Positions 44,336-52,400 of a stretch of DNA of 64,000 nt are shown here, in pieces; the first letter of the stretch is position 1; every line of letters starts with the position of its first letter. The stretch lies in assembly GCA_038322815.1 (NCBI GenBank), contig JBBQGG010000008.1, positions 1 to 64,000 of the forward strand, read 5' to 3'. The position numbers were made by a program, and so were the translations under genes. Under the pieces are notes generated by a model. It did not search any database, had not been told where the DNA came from, and was given only the letters and a program-made list of their open reading frames with translations. Source of the DNA: PALSA-1296 sp038322815. GTDB lineage: Bacteria; Bacteroidota; Ignavibacteria; Palsa-1295.

Positions 44336-45376
44336 TTATTCAAAATCGTGTTCGAAGTATGGCGTTACGCGGTCGGTGGCTCCGGATCCTTCGGTTTTTA
44401 ATGCGATCTTTTGTTCCAGATTTTTTGCGAACTCAGCCGACGCATCGTATCCGTAATGCTTGAGCAGATAATTCAGAGCTATGACTTCCGAAATAACAGT
44501 GATGTTCTTTCCCGGAATGATCGGCAGTTTCAGATGCTGCACTTCCACGCCTAATATCTGCACCAGCGATTCGTCCAATCCGGTACGCGTATAAACAGCT
44601 TTTTCATCCCAGACTTCCAGCTCGACGATGACTTCGACTCGCTTCTGAAAACGAATTGCGCGGATACCAAACATTTCGCGGACGTTGATAATGCCCAATC
44701 CCCTGATTTCCATAAAATGCCCGCCAAGCTCGGTTCCGGCACCCATTAATATGCCTTCGCCTTTCTGAGTCACCACTACAACGTCATCGGCAACCAGTCT
44801 GTGACCCCGCTCGATGAGATCAAGCGCCACCTCGCTTTTGCCAACGCTGGATTTACCAACAAAAAGAATCCCTACACCATAGACATCAATAAATGAACCG
44901 TGAATACTGGTATGAAGATTGAATTGATCGTCGAGGAAATCACTGATGAAATAGATCGCCTTCGTCGTCTCGATCGGAGTAAGGAAGGTTGGAATGCCGT
45001 ATTCTTCGCAAAGTGCAACGAGGTCGACATCGAACTCATTGCTATTGGTAATCACGATGCAGGGAATATTGAAAGAGGCTAGGGTTGAAAATGCTTTTAT
45101 CCGATCTTCTTTGGAAAGCGAATGAAGGTAGAAAAGCTCGGTATTGCCGAAGATCTGAACGCGGTGAAACGTAAAAAGTCCAACATACCCTGCCAGAGCA
45201 AGCCCCGGGCGATGAAGATTTTTATCAGTGATGCGTTTATCAAGTCCGCGTTCGCCGGCAAGAAGCTTCAGCTTGAAACGATCCTTCATTTCTTCAAAGA
45301 AGAATTTCACTCCGATCGATTCTTTCTGAAGCGGCTTATAATTCAGCCAAGCAGGCTTAGGGGTTTCGTCGGCCAT
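44336..45376 (-). CDS. hprK: HPr kinase/phosphorylase
   Basis: Phosphorylates and dephosphorylates a serine in HPr, usually to control carbon use. The 346 residues have an N-terminal DRTGG-like domain (about 15-145) and a C-terminal kinase with P-loop VGKSSVGKSEVALDLIERGH (about 168-187), HRLVADDVV and MEIRGLGIINVREMFG. The C-terminal tail is longer than in B. subtilis. No PTS gene is in the window. It follows hpf, an order seen in other Bacteroidota/Chlorobi genomes. Confidence 0.95.
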   Translation of the reverse strand: MADETPKPAWLNYKPLQKESIGVKFFFEEMKDRFKLKLLAGERGLDKRITDKNLHRPGLALAGYVGLFTFHRVQIFGNTELFYLHSLSKEDRIKAFSTLASFNIPCIVITNSNEFDVDLVALCEEYGIPTFLTPIETTKAIYFISDFLDDQFNLHTSIHGSFIDVYGVGILFVGKSSVGKSEVALDLIERGHRLVADDVVVVTQKGEGILMGAGTELGGHFMEIRGLGIINVREMFGIRAIRFQKRVEVIVELEVWDEKAVYTRTGLDESLVQILGVEVQHLKLPIIPGKNITVISEVIALNYLLKHYGYDASAEFAKNLEQKIALKTEGSGATDRVTPYFEHDFE

Positions 45377-45382
45377 AGTTTG

Positions 45383-45460
45383 AATAAAGGATGAATGATG
45401 AAGGTTAAAGGATGAAAGAGAACGATGCTTTTTTCATCCTTCATCCTTTATCCTTGTTCT
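45383..45460. repeat. AAAGGATGAA inverted repeat between hprK and hpf
   Basis: Tandem AAAGGATGAA-type units (45385-45417) face their reverse complement TTCATCCTTCATCCTTTATCC (45433-45453). A long hairpin can form in the spacer transcript. Confidence 0.75.
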
Positions 45461-45784
45461 TTATTTCTCTAACGCTTTGCGTATTAAATCTTTGGATGCA
45501 GTATGAGAATCATGATGTTTTTTAAGCTGCTTTTCTAATGTCTTGACCACAAGGTCGATCGACTTCCCGACGTTCTCAGAAGTTTCTTTTGCGTGAAGTG
45601 TCTTCCCCCTGACCTCAAGATTGATCTCCGCACTATATTGAATATTACCATGTCCTTCGTGATCTAAGATTACATCGGCTCCGAGAATTTCATACTTGTT
45701 CTCTAAGATCGCTATTTCAGATTCAACAAATGTCTTGATGTGCCCGTCGGCGGATGCATGTCTGTTTGTGATTTGAATATTCAT
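45461..45784 (-). CDS. hpf: Ribosome hibernation-promoting factor, short form
   Basis: A 107-residue RaiA/HPF domain protein that binds the 30S decoding region and idles ribosomes under stress. Family features are MNIQITNRHASADGHIKTFV, ADVILDHEGHGNIQYSAEIN and the basic C-terminal KTLEKQLKKHHDSH. The long-form dimerisation domain is absent. A GGAG ribosome site precedes the ATG. It lies between xerC and hprK. Confidence 0.93.
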   Translation of the reverse strand: MNIQITNRHASADGHIKTFVESEIAILENKYEILGADVILDHEGHGNIQYSAEINLEVRGKTLHAKETSENVGKSIDLVVKTLEKQLKKHHDSHTASKDLIRKALEK

Positions 45785-45837
45785 TTCGTTTTTATCTCCA
45801 ATTAGTTAATTTGGGGAATTTGAAAAATTTTTTTTTA

Positions 45838-46773
45838 TTATTCCCCGCTTCTCGGATGGGCGGAGTCATAGGCTTGCTTTAAACGATCTACCGTCAGATG
45901 AGTATATTTCTGCGTCGTTCTTAGCGAAGTATGGCCTAACATTTCCTGCACAGCACGTATCTCTGCTCCATGATCCAAGAGATGAGTTGCAAAGGAATGT
46001 CTTAACATGTGGGGATGACTTCTTCCGACATCGCGTACTCCGCGAAAATATTTCTGGACGATATGATAAACTGCTCCGGGTGTCATACGTTTACCATTTA
46101 CAAGCAAAAACAATGCCGATTTGTCCTGAATCTCTCCAAAATCTTTACGTAAAGGAATATAGTTTTTTATCGCATTCACAGCTTGTATTCCAACAGGAAC
46201 AATGCGTACTTTATTCCCCTTTCCGAGGACGCGGACAGTTCCTTCCGCCATATTGAGATCCTTAAGACTTATACTGCTGATCTCCGCCCGCCGTAAACCG
46301 CTGGAATAAAGAAGTTCAAGGATTGCCACATCACGCAACCCGGCAGGTGTTTCAAGATCAGGTTTTGCAAGTGCCTCAGAAGCGGCGCGTTCAGATACAA
46401 CGCCCGGCAGCCGCTTTGCGCCCTTCGGACTTTTAATAAGCTTTCCGGCATTCATTGCGAAAATGCCTTGATTGGTAAGATAGCGAAGAAATGAACGAAC
46501 CGTCGAAAGCTTTCGGGAAATAGATTGTGAAACAATTGGCTTACCGTGTTTATTTTTTGTTTCGGATAGAATACGAAGGTAAATACGAAGTGGTTGAATA
46601 TCTGATTGAGTACCTATAAGTTCAAGGTCTTCCTCGCCCAGAATTTTCTGAAATTCTTCAAGATCGGCACGGTACGTTAAGAGTGTACCTTTGCTTGCAC
46701 CACGCTCGTGAGAGAGGTGATCAAGGAAAGATTCAAGCCATATAGGAAAAGATTTTTCGAAAACTGTCGTCAT
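45838..46773 (-). CDS. xerC: Tyrosine recombinase XerC-type
   Basis: Site-specific recombinase that resolves chromosome dimers at dif. The 311 residues have an N-terminal core-binding SAM-like domain (about 10-105) and a catalytic domain with Arg in YSSGLRRAEISS, His-x-x-Arg in HPHMLRHSFATHLL, HTSLRTTQKYTH with the nucleophile Tyr, and the end AYDSAHPRSGE. The AHPR end favours XerC over XerD. It sits next to topA as a housekeeping gene, not beside any mobile element. Confidence 0.92.
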   Translation of the reverse strand: MTTVFEKSFPIWLESFLDHLSHERGASKGTLLTYRADLEEFQKILGEEDLELIGTQSDIQPLRIYLRILSETKNKHGKPIVSQSISRKLSTVRSFLRYLTNQGIFAMNAGKLIKSPKGAKRLPGVVSERAASEALAKPDLETPAGLRDVAILELLYSSGLRRAEISSISLKDLNMAEGTVRVLGKGNKVRIVPVGIQAVNAIKNYIPLRKDFGEIQDKSALFLLVNGKRMTPGAVYHIVQKYFRGVRDVGRSHPHMLRHSFATHLLDHGAEIRAVQEMLGHTSLRTTQKYTHLTVDRLKQAYDSAHPRSGE

Positions 46774-46832
46774 TCAGTGCTTGATAAGCTACACCAATAT
46801 AATCATTTTTTTCACGAGAGCCGGAATATATA

Positions 46833-46884
46833 TGTCATTCCGCACGGAGTTCTTCTCGATTTCGCAGAGGCGAATCTCCGTTCA
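46833..46884. repeat. Half copy of the TGTCATTCCG repeat variant
   Basis: TGTCATTCCGCACGGAGTTCTT starts an arm like those at 50089 and 51256, followed by a short internal hairpin (TTTCGCAGAGGCGAA). No matching right arm follows. It lies in the gap 46774-46916 between topA and xerC. Confidence 0.6.
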
Positions 46885-46916
46885 AAATGAGATATAATTT
46901 CACAAGGCTATTTAAT

Positions 46917-49283
46917 CTATGCCGCTTTCTTCCTGCCTCTTCCGGATTTTTTCTCGACTTCCTCTTCTGCAGTGAATTCCATCATCTCTTCTGTGAATGC
47001 TTTTTTACAGTTCGGACATTTCAGGAAGTTGCCTTGCGTGCGGCTCCATTTTGTTGCAAGCCAGTTATTGCCACAGGATGGGCATGGCTTATTGACGGGT
47101 TTATCATTCGAAATGAAATCGCATTCGGGATAGCGGGCGCAGCCATAGAATGTGCGCTTGCCTTTGCCGCCTTTTCGTTGGACGATGTCGCCGATCGTGC
47201 ATTTCGGGCATTTGATTCCGGTCGGAATCTGGCGTGTGTACTTGCATGTCGGGTAACGCGAGCAGCCGATGAATTTTCCGAAGCGGCTCGATCTGAGCAG
47301 AAGCTCACCTTCATGGCATTCGGGACATGTCTCGCCTAATTTTTCCGGCTCCGGTCTATTGAGATTTTTAACGGAGGTTTTCTTTCCGCAATTTGCGCAG
47401 TCGATATAAAATCCGAACCAGCCTTGCTTGAGTTCGACAGTATCCGATTTGCAATTCGGGCAGGAGAATTTCGGCAAGTCTTCCGATAGCCGCTCATCAG
47501 CCTGTTCAAGAACAGCTTTGAATGGAATATAGAAATCCCCCATAACTCCGGCATACGTATTCTCGCGGTCAGCGATGGTATCGAGTTCTAATTCCATTTT
47601 CGCTGTGAAATCCACATTGAAGATCTCCGGAAAACTTTTAATTAAAATACGATTGACATTCCTTCCAAGTTCTGTCGGATAAAGCCTTCGTTCCTGCTGT
47701 TCGACATAGGTTCGCTCCTGAATGGTGCCGACAATACTTGCATACGTCGATGGTCTTCCGATCCCAAGCGATTCAAGTTCTTTTACGAGCGTACTTTCGG
47801 AAAATCTCGGAGGCGGCTTTGTTTCGGATTCCTGTAAACTTGGTGCTTCGATATTTGCCGTTTGCTTTTCTTCGATTCCATTTGGAAGTCTGCGGTCAGC
47901 ATCGGTAGTATTCTTATCACCTGTTTCTTCGGAATCATCAAGAAGCTGTAAATAACCCCTGAATTTCAGGATTGAACCTGTTGCACGGAATCGGTAAATA
48001 CTTCCTGAAGTATTATCGGAGTCGATCTCAACCGTAGTCTGATCGAAAACTGCCGAAGACATTTGCGAGGCAATAAAGCGCTGCCAGATAAGCTCATACA
48101 GAGCCGCCATATCTTTATCTTGGGATTCAAGAATGCGGCGCACTTGCTTGGGATCCATACCCGGATTGGTCGGGCGAATACATTCATGCGCTTCCTGCGC
48201 GCCTTTGCTTTTCTTTTCCTTGCGCGGCTCGCCTACGTATTCCTTGCCGAAGTTCTTTTCGATATAGGCTACCGACTGCGCACGGGCTTCATCGGATATA
48301 CGCGTCGAATCGGTACGCATATACGTAATAAGACCTGTCAATCCTTCTTCGCCAAGCTCAACACCTTCATAGAGGCGCTGGGCAAGCATCATGGTCTTCT
48401 TGGGATTGAACCGGAGATTGGCACTTGCAGAAGTCTGCAAAGAGCTTGTAATAAATGGCGGTGGAGAGTTGCGCCTGACTTCGCGCTTATTAAGCGAAGC
48501 GATGCGGTAATTTTTCTCTTGCGCATCCCGGGCATAACCTGCTGCAATTTTTCCATCACCGATAAAACGGTTCTTCAGATCTTCAGGAAGATCCTGTAAG
48601 CTTCCTTCGGGATTCCTGAATTCTATTCCATCGACGGAAATTAGCTTTGCGTGTATGGGAAATTCTGTTGTCGGTGTCGTAAAATCAGCCCAGAGATTCC
48701 AATACTTGATCGGCTGAAAGCGCTCAATCGCCTCTTCGCGCTCGCAGATGATTCGCAGTGCAACCGATTGAACACGTCCGGCCGAAAGTGATTCGGTATT
48801 TTGTCCGATAAATGCCTTCCATAAGATCGGCGAAACCTGATAGCCGATGATCCTATCCATCACGCGCCTCGCCTGCTGCGCATCGAATAGAGCCACATCG
48901 ACTTCGCGCGGATGCTTCATTGCCTCAATAATCCCTGATTTCGTAATCTCGGTAAAAAGAACGCGCTTAATGTTATCGTTCTTATCGGCGATCGCATTCT
49001 GGATATGATAAGCAATAGCCTCTCCCTCACGGTCCGGATCGGTTGCGATCAGGACTTCCTTGCTCGAGCCTGCAAGCTTTTTTAATTCAGCGAGAATATC
49101 TTTTTTGCCTTTGACCGTCACATACTGCGGAAGATATCCGTTATCGAAATCAATGCCGAGCTTGGATTTCGGAAGATCTTTGATGTGCCCGACCGAAGCT
49201 CGGACCACATAGTTCGAGCCAAGATATTTATTGATCGTCTTTGCCTTCGATGGCGATTCGACGATGACTAATGATTTTGCCAT
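46917..49283 (-). CDS. topA: DNA topoisomerase I
   Basis: Type IA enzyme that relaxes negative supercoils. The 788 residues begin with a TOPRIM domain (LVIVESPSKAKTI, then IATDPDREGEAIAYHI). The active-site Tyr is in GLITYMRTDSTRISDEA. RPTNPGMD and the gate domains follow. The C-terminus has four Cys4 zinc-ribbon-like modules (for example CPNCKSDTVELKQGWFGF and CPECHEGELLLRSSRFGK) and ends in a basic tail. It is flanked by smg and xerC. Confidence 0.98.
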   Translation of the reverse strand: MAKSLVIVESPSKAKTINKYLGSNYVVRASVGHIKDLPKSKLGIDFDNGYLPQYVTVKGKKDILAELKKLAGSSKEVLIATDPDREGEAIAYHIQNAIADKNDNIKRVLFTEITKSGIIEAMKHPREVDVALFDAQQARRVMDRIIGYQVSPILWKAFIGQNTESLSAGRVQSVALRIICEREEAIERFQPIKYWNLWADFTTPTTEFPIHAKLISVDGIEFRNPEGSLQDLPEDLKNRFIGDGKIAAGYARDAQEKNYRIASLNKREVRRNSPPPFITSSLQTSASANLRFNPKKTMMLAQRLYEGVELGEEGLTGLITYMRTDSTRISDEARAQSVAYIEKNFGKEYVGEPRKEKKSKGAQEAHECIRPTNPGMDPKQVRRILESQDKDMAALYELIWQRFIASQMSSAVFDQTTVEIDSDNTSGSIYRFRATGSILKFRGYLQLLDDSEETGDKNTTDADRRLPNGIEEKQTANIEAPSLQESETKPPPRFSESTLVKELESLGIGRPSTYASIVGTIQERTYVEQQERRLYPTELGRNVNRILIKSFPEIFNVDFTAKMELELDTIADRENTYAGVMGDFYIPFKAVLEQADERLSEDLPKFSCPNCKSDTVELKQGWFGFYIDCANCGKKTSVKNLNRPEPEKLGETCPECHEGELLLRSSRFGKFIGCSRYPTCKYTRQIPTGIKCPKCTIGDIVQRKGGKGKRTFYGCARYPECDFISNDKPVNKPCPSCGNNWLATKWSRTQGNFLKCPNCKKAFTEEMMEFTAEEEVEKKSGRGRKKAA

Positions 49284-49313
49284 AGCTTTTTTTCTTACAA
49301 TTTTCTAGATCGG

Positions 49314-49434
49314 TGTCATTGCGAGGAAGTCGCGAAGCGACGACGAAGCAATCCCCTGATAGATTGTAGAGAGTAACTTTTTACCACTTATCCGGGGATT
49401 GCTTTGTCGGGCTAAAGCCCTCCTCGCAATGACA
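49314..49434. repeat. Palindromic repeat (TGTCATTGCGAG family), copy before topA
   Basis: Perfect outer arms TGTCATTGCGAGGA and TCCTCGCAATGACA enclose GACGAAGCAATCCCC and GGGGATTGCTTTGTCGG. It fills most of the gap 49284-49520 between topA and smg. Confidence 0.88.
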
Positions 49435-49520
49435 CTAACATCACCATCTTAATAATGAAAGAGCGCGAGGTTACTTATGTAATCACTCGCGCTGCGTACA
49501 AAAGTACTAAAATTATTTGA

Positions 49521-50033
49521 CTACTGTACCCGATCTGTAACATTGAGCATCATTCTGCTTCCGACTCGGGTTGAATCGTTGAAATCAAAAATCATCGCTG
49601 CAGCGAGATCGCGAACGTCTTCGAGTCCTATATCATGTGTGCCGATAAACCATAACCTGTCTATAAGTAATTCCATCTCCGAATCTTTGAGAAGCCCTAA
49701 TTCGCGAAGCTGAATAAGATACCCTCTGGCTTCGGCAGATAAGAATGATTGTTCAAGATCATGATAAATCCGGAATGGATTATTGCCGATCATCGAGTTA
49801 TCTGATAGATCAGTAACGTTCGATTGTGTAACTGAAAGCGCCATCTTATCGAAGAGCCAACTGAAGGCAGTGGAAACTTCAGATTCAGTATAACCTTTTG
49901 CCGCAAGCTTGCCGAGATCAATATCGCCGAGCTGCTTGTTGCGGCGCATTTCGCCGACAAGAAATAATATCACTTCCATCACACGCCCGGTGCCTTTAAG
50001 TGCCCGTGAGCTTACGTCTTCAGTTTTCATCAA
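49521..50033 (-). CDS. smg: Smg/DUF494 family protein
   Basis: A 170-residue helical cytosolic protein of the Smg family. The N-terminal RVMEVILFLVGEMRRN and the C-terminal ARGYLIQLRELGLLKDSEME and ELLIDRLWFIGTHDIGLEDV are characteristic. The position just upstream of topA mirrors the dprA-smg-topA cluster of other bacteria. Biochemical role is unknown. Confidence 0.85.
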   Translation of the reverse strand: MMKTEDVSSRALKGTGRVMEVILFLVGEMRRNKQLGDIDLGKLAAKGYTESEVSTAFSWLFDKMALSVTQSNVTDLSDNSMIGNNPFRIYHDLEQSFLSAEARGYLIQLRELGLLKDSEMELLIDRLWFIGTHDIGLEDVRDLAAAMIFDFNDSTRVGSRMMLNVTDRVQ

Positions 50034-50088
50034 TAAATGTGAATCAAGTATCCGATAATCTACTGTATAAATTTGAGTTCTCGGTATG

Positions 50089-50224
50089 TGTCATTCCGAA
50101 CGGAGCTTTTTTGAGCGAAGCGAGAAAAACGATGTGAGGAATCCCCTGATAGATTGTAGAATGAAACTTTCTACTGAACCTCCCGAGATTGCTTCGTCGC
50201 GCTACGCGGCTCCTCGCAATGACA
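50089..50224. repeat. Palindromic repeat (TGTCATTCCGAA/CTCGCAATGACA), overlapping the ybeY 3' end
   Basis: The left arm is the TGTCATTCCGAACGGAG variant; the right arm is the TCCTCGCAATGACA variant, so this copy is a hybrid. Its last 23 bases (50202-50224) are read as the end of ybeY. Confidence 0.85.
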
Positions 50225-50684
50225 CTTCCTTTTCTAAAAATTCACGCTCCTTCTTTCGCATCTGCGCTTTCCCTTCTGATGTTTTATCATCATATCCTGC
50301 AAGATGCAACATTCCATGAATCGCAAGATGGGCAAGTTCGTTCCGCAATGATACTTTATAGCGCAGGGCATTTTCCTGTGCCCTATCCAAACTGAAGTAT
50401 AATTCCGCTTCTAAATGGTTATCATTTCTCTCTATCTCAAAAGTCAGAATATCCGTGTAATAATCATGCTTTAAGACACTTTTATTCATCTCTAAAAGCT
50501 CTTCATCACTTAATAAAACAATTCCGAGTTTCATCGATGTGATTTCCGGGAGTTCCGAAAGCAGAACTTCATCTGCGGCAGCCTTTAGCAGAGAAACATA
50601 TTCTTTCCATTTCGGATATTTTTGTTCAGCAGCTTTTGAGGCAGTACAGGAAAATTCGAGCTTGGCTTTGGACCTGACAGCCAT
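50202..50684 (-). CDS. ybeY: Endoribonuclease YbeY (rRNA maturation factor)
   Basis: Zinc-dependent RNase for 16S rRNA 3'-end processing and ribosome quality control, 160 residues. The metal motif is HGMLHLAGYDD: His123 and His127 are kept, and Asp133 stands where many homologues have the third His, a variant common in Bacteroidota. The body matches the family (VLLSDEELLEMNKSVLKHDY, TDILTFEI). The last seven residues (VSLRGAA) and the stop codon come from the intergenic repeat at 50089-50224, so the original C-terminus was replaced. It is followed by smg. Confidence 0.92.
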   Translation of the reverse strand: MAVRSKAKLEFSCTASKAAEQKYPKWKEYVSLLKAAADEVLLSELPEITSMKLGIVLLSDEELLEMNKSVLKHDYYTDILTFEIERNDNHLEAELYFSLDRAQENALRYKVSLRNELAHLAIHGMLHLAGYDDKTSEGKAQMRKKEREFLEKEVSLRGAA

Positions 50685-50690
50685 GGGAAA

Positions 50691-51143
50691 TTATTTTTTA
50701 AATCCGGCAGCTTTTCCGTTGAAAATTTTCAAAGCAATAGCAGCGCGCAGTTCTTCAGGCTCAAGTTTTGCAAGATCTTTCGTACCAAGTGAAGGTGCTA
50801 AATTTCCATAGACCTGCAGGACGCCGGCAGAACTCACGGTTACCATTGTCATTTTACCGCCACGGGTTTTGCCGAAGAATGCAACTTCGCGGGTAGACTC
50901 AGATAGGCGGACTTCTTCAACATCATTTAACTCAACCAATCCCAGTGGTGATTGAATCATCACATTCGATCTTTCAGCATTTTCCATCATGCTGATCTCG
51001 ACTAAAGGCGCATCTGTTGCCTTACCGATGGATTGAAAAACAAGTACTGAGGCATCGGCGCGTCCGCGCAATTTCTTGCCGGCAAGGGCAACTCCACTCA
51101 GCGCATCAGCGATTCCATCAACAACTTTTTGGCGAAACAGCAT
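50691..51143 (-). CDS. Hypothetical protein upstream of ybeY
   Basis: A 150-residue soluble protein, no signal peptide or membrane segment. It starts MLFRQKVVDGIADALSG and is predicted alpha/beta with a long beta-rich middle (SNVMIQSPLGLVELNDVEEV) and a helical end (LAKLEPEELRAAIALKIFNG). I do not recognise a family. Codon use resembles its neighbours. It is 6 bases upstream of ybeY and probably heads the ybeY operon. A link to ribosome maturation would be only guilt by association. Confidence 0.7.
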   Translation of the reverse strand: MLFRQKVVDGIADALSGVALAGKKLRGRADASVLVFQSIGKATDAPLVEISMMENAERSNVMIQSPLGLVELNDVEEVRLSESTREVAFFGKTRGGKMTMVTVSSAGVLQVYGNLAPSLGTKDLAKLEPEELRAAIALKIFNGKAAGFKK

Positions 51144-51255
51144 CTTTTGAGTTTAAGAATATGCGAATAATAGAATACAAAAATACTTCCTGAAACAGGG
51201 CAACAAATAAATTCCGATTCTGAGTTCATTAATAGTTGCCCTCGTCCCAAACAAT

Positions 51256-51402
51256 TGTCATTCCGAATGGAGTTTTTTGCATGAAGTGCAAAAACGATGT
51301 GAGGAATCCCCTGAGAGCTACCGGAGAAAGTTCTCGTATCACCTCAGGGGATTCCTCAGTCGCTCATTCGCTAAAGCGAATTTCGGCTCCTTCGGAATGA
51401 CA
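51256..51402. repeat. Palindromic repeat (TGTCATTCCGAA variant), copy upstream of ispF
   Basis: Outer arms TGTCATTCCGAA (51256-51267) and TTCGGAATGACA (51391-51402) are perfect reverse complements. Inner segments GAGGAATCCCCTGAG and CTCAGGGGATTCCTC pair as well. It is the main content of the gap 51144-51477, which otherwise shows no gene and must hold promoters for ispF and the ybeY operon. Confidence 0.88.
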
Positions 51403-51477
51403 TAATTACTTCTATTGCAACTCTGCCGAACCACTCCAAAGTACCAAAACGTTATTAAACTTTAATTACAATTGAAA

Positions 51478-51951
51478 ATGATCGGTTTCGGTTACGATAT
51501 TCATAAACTTGCAACAGGTGAAAGCCTGATCTTAGGCGGCGTTAATTTCCCGGATGCTCCGCTTGGCACAGTAGCGCATTCCGATGGCGATGTAGTTATC
51601 CATGCCGTCATTGACGCTTTACTTGGTGCGCTTGCTTTAGGCGATATTGGAAAACATTTTCCCGATACCGATGCGAAATATAAAAATGCGAATAGCATCG
51701 AACTCTTGAAAGAAACAGCTGCAATGCTCAAAGAAAAAAATGCTCAGATAATTAATATTGACTCTACTATTGTTCTGGAGCGTCCGAAACTCCGCGAGCA
51801 TATTGACGCCATGAGAAAAAATATTGCTGATGCCTTAGGAATAAAAATTGATCAGGTTTCAGTAAAGGCTACAACCAGCGAAAAGATAGGATTTGTAGGG
51901 CGCGAAGAAGGAGTTGCGGCGTACGCAGTGTGTCAATTAAAGATGCTTTAG
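51478..51951 (+). CDS. ispF: 2-C-methyl-D-erythritol 2,4-cyclodiphosphate synthase
   Basis: MEP-pathway enzyme of isoprenoid synthesis. About 157 residues from the ATG at 51478; a TTG six bases earlier also opens the frame but is less likely. The zinc ligands are in GYDIHKL (Asp/His, about 6-12) and HAVIDALLGALALGDIG; the substrate loop is HSDGDVVIH and the end VKATTSEKIGFVGREEGVAA is diagnostic. It converges on the decayed hicBA locus, whose extended frame overlaps its last 15 bases. Confidence 0.97.
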   Translation: MIGFGYDIHKLATGESLILGGVNFPDAPLGTVAHSDGDVVIHAVIDALLGALALGDIGKHFPDTDAKYKNANSIELLKETAAMLKEKNAQIINIDSTIVLERPKLREHIDAMRKNIADALGIKIDQVSVKATTSEKIGFVGREEGVAAYAVCQLKML

Positions 51952-52366
51952 AAATTCCTCTGTAGACTCACCTGATCGGTTAAGAAGATCCCGCAATGTA
52001 CCTCAGGCAACTTCAGTATGATTGGGGATAAAGAGCGTTGCAATGCTGCCCTTTTTCGTCATAAGAATATGGCTTCCTTTTTGACGAACAACCTGCCTGC
52101 CAAGTTTTTCGAATGAATAAACCACTTCTTTCGGGCGGAGTAAGGGAATCGGAGGCATTTTTATACTGCTTTCAACTTCTCTTGTGGATATAACCAAAGG
52201 CAGACCAAGCTCTTTTCTGACTTCAAGAGTTTCCTGAATAGCATCTTGAATATTTTCCTGAGCTTCTTCTTCACTCTTCCCCTGACTTATGCAGCCGGGT
52301 ATTGAAGGACATTCCGCAATGAACATCCCATCTTCATCCTTAATAAATCGTAATGTTAAATTTCAT
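51937..52366 (-). pseudogene. Fused, decayed HicB-HicA toxin-antitoxin remnant
   Basis: The open frame 52003-52326 encodes a HicB-like half (MFIAECPSIPGCISQGKSEE and LEVRKELGLPL) joined directly to a HicA-like half (PPIPLLRPKEVVYSFEKLGR, RQKGSHILM, FIPNHTEVA). Past the TGA at 52003-52005 the same frame continues with GTLRDLLNRSGESTEEFLKH to a TAA at 51937-51939, which is the normal HicA C-terminus. At the 5' end a better start (ATGAAATTTAAC at 52366) is in another frame, one base off. So there is a frameshift near 52330-52350 and a nonsense codon. HicA is an mRNA interferase and HicB its antitoxin; this copy is probably inactive. Confidence 0.8.
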
Positions 52367-52400
52367 CTAATTACCAACGCTTCGAAGAAAGCAATAAATC

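Noticed and set aside
45838..46773. The tyrosine recombinase as a sign of an integrated mobile element
   Set aside because: It is XerC-like in length and motifs, lies in a housekeeping series, and no att-like repeats or cargo genes flank it.
50260..50330. Loss of the third metal-binding His in YbeY as a sign of inactivity
   Set aside because: To my knowledge the GYxD form is common among Bacteroidota YbeY proteins, so it is probably a lineage variant.
52003..52005. TGA as a selenocysteine codon in the hicA half
   Set aside because: The aligned family residue is arginine-like, no SECIS-type hairpin stands just downstream, and the gene already has a second defect at its start.
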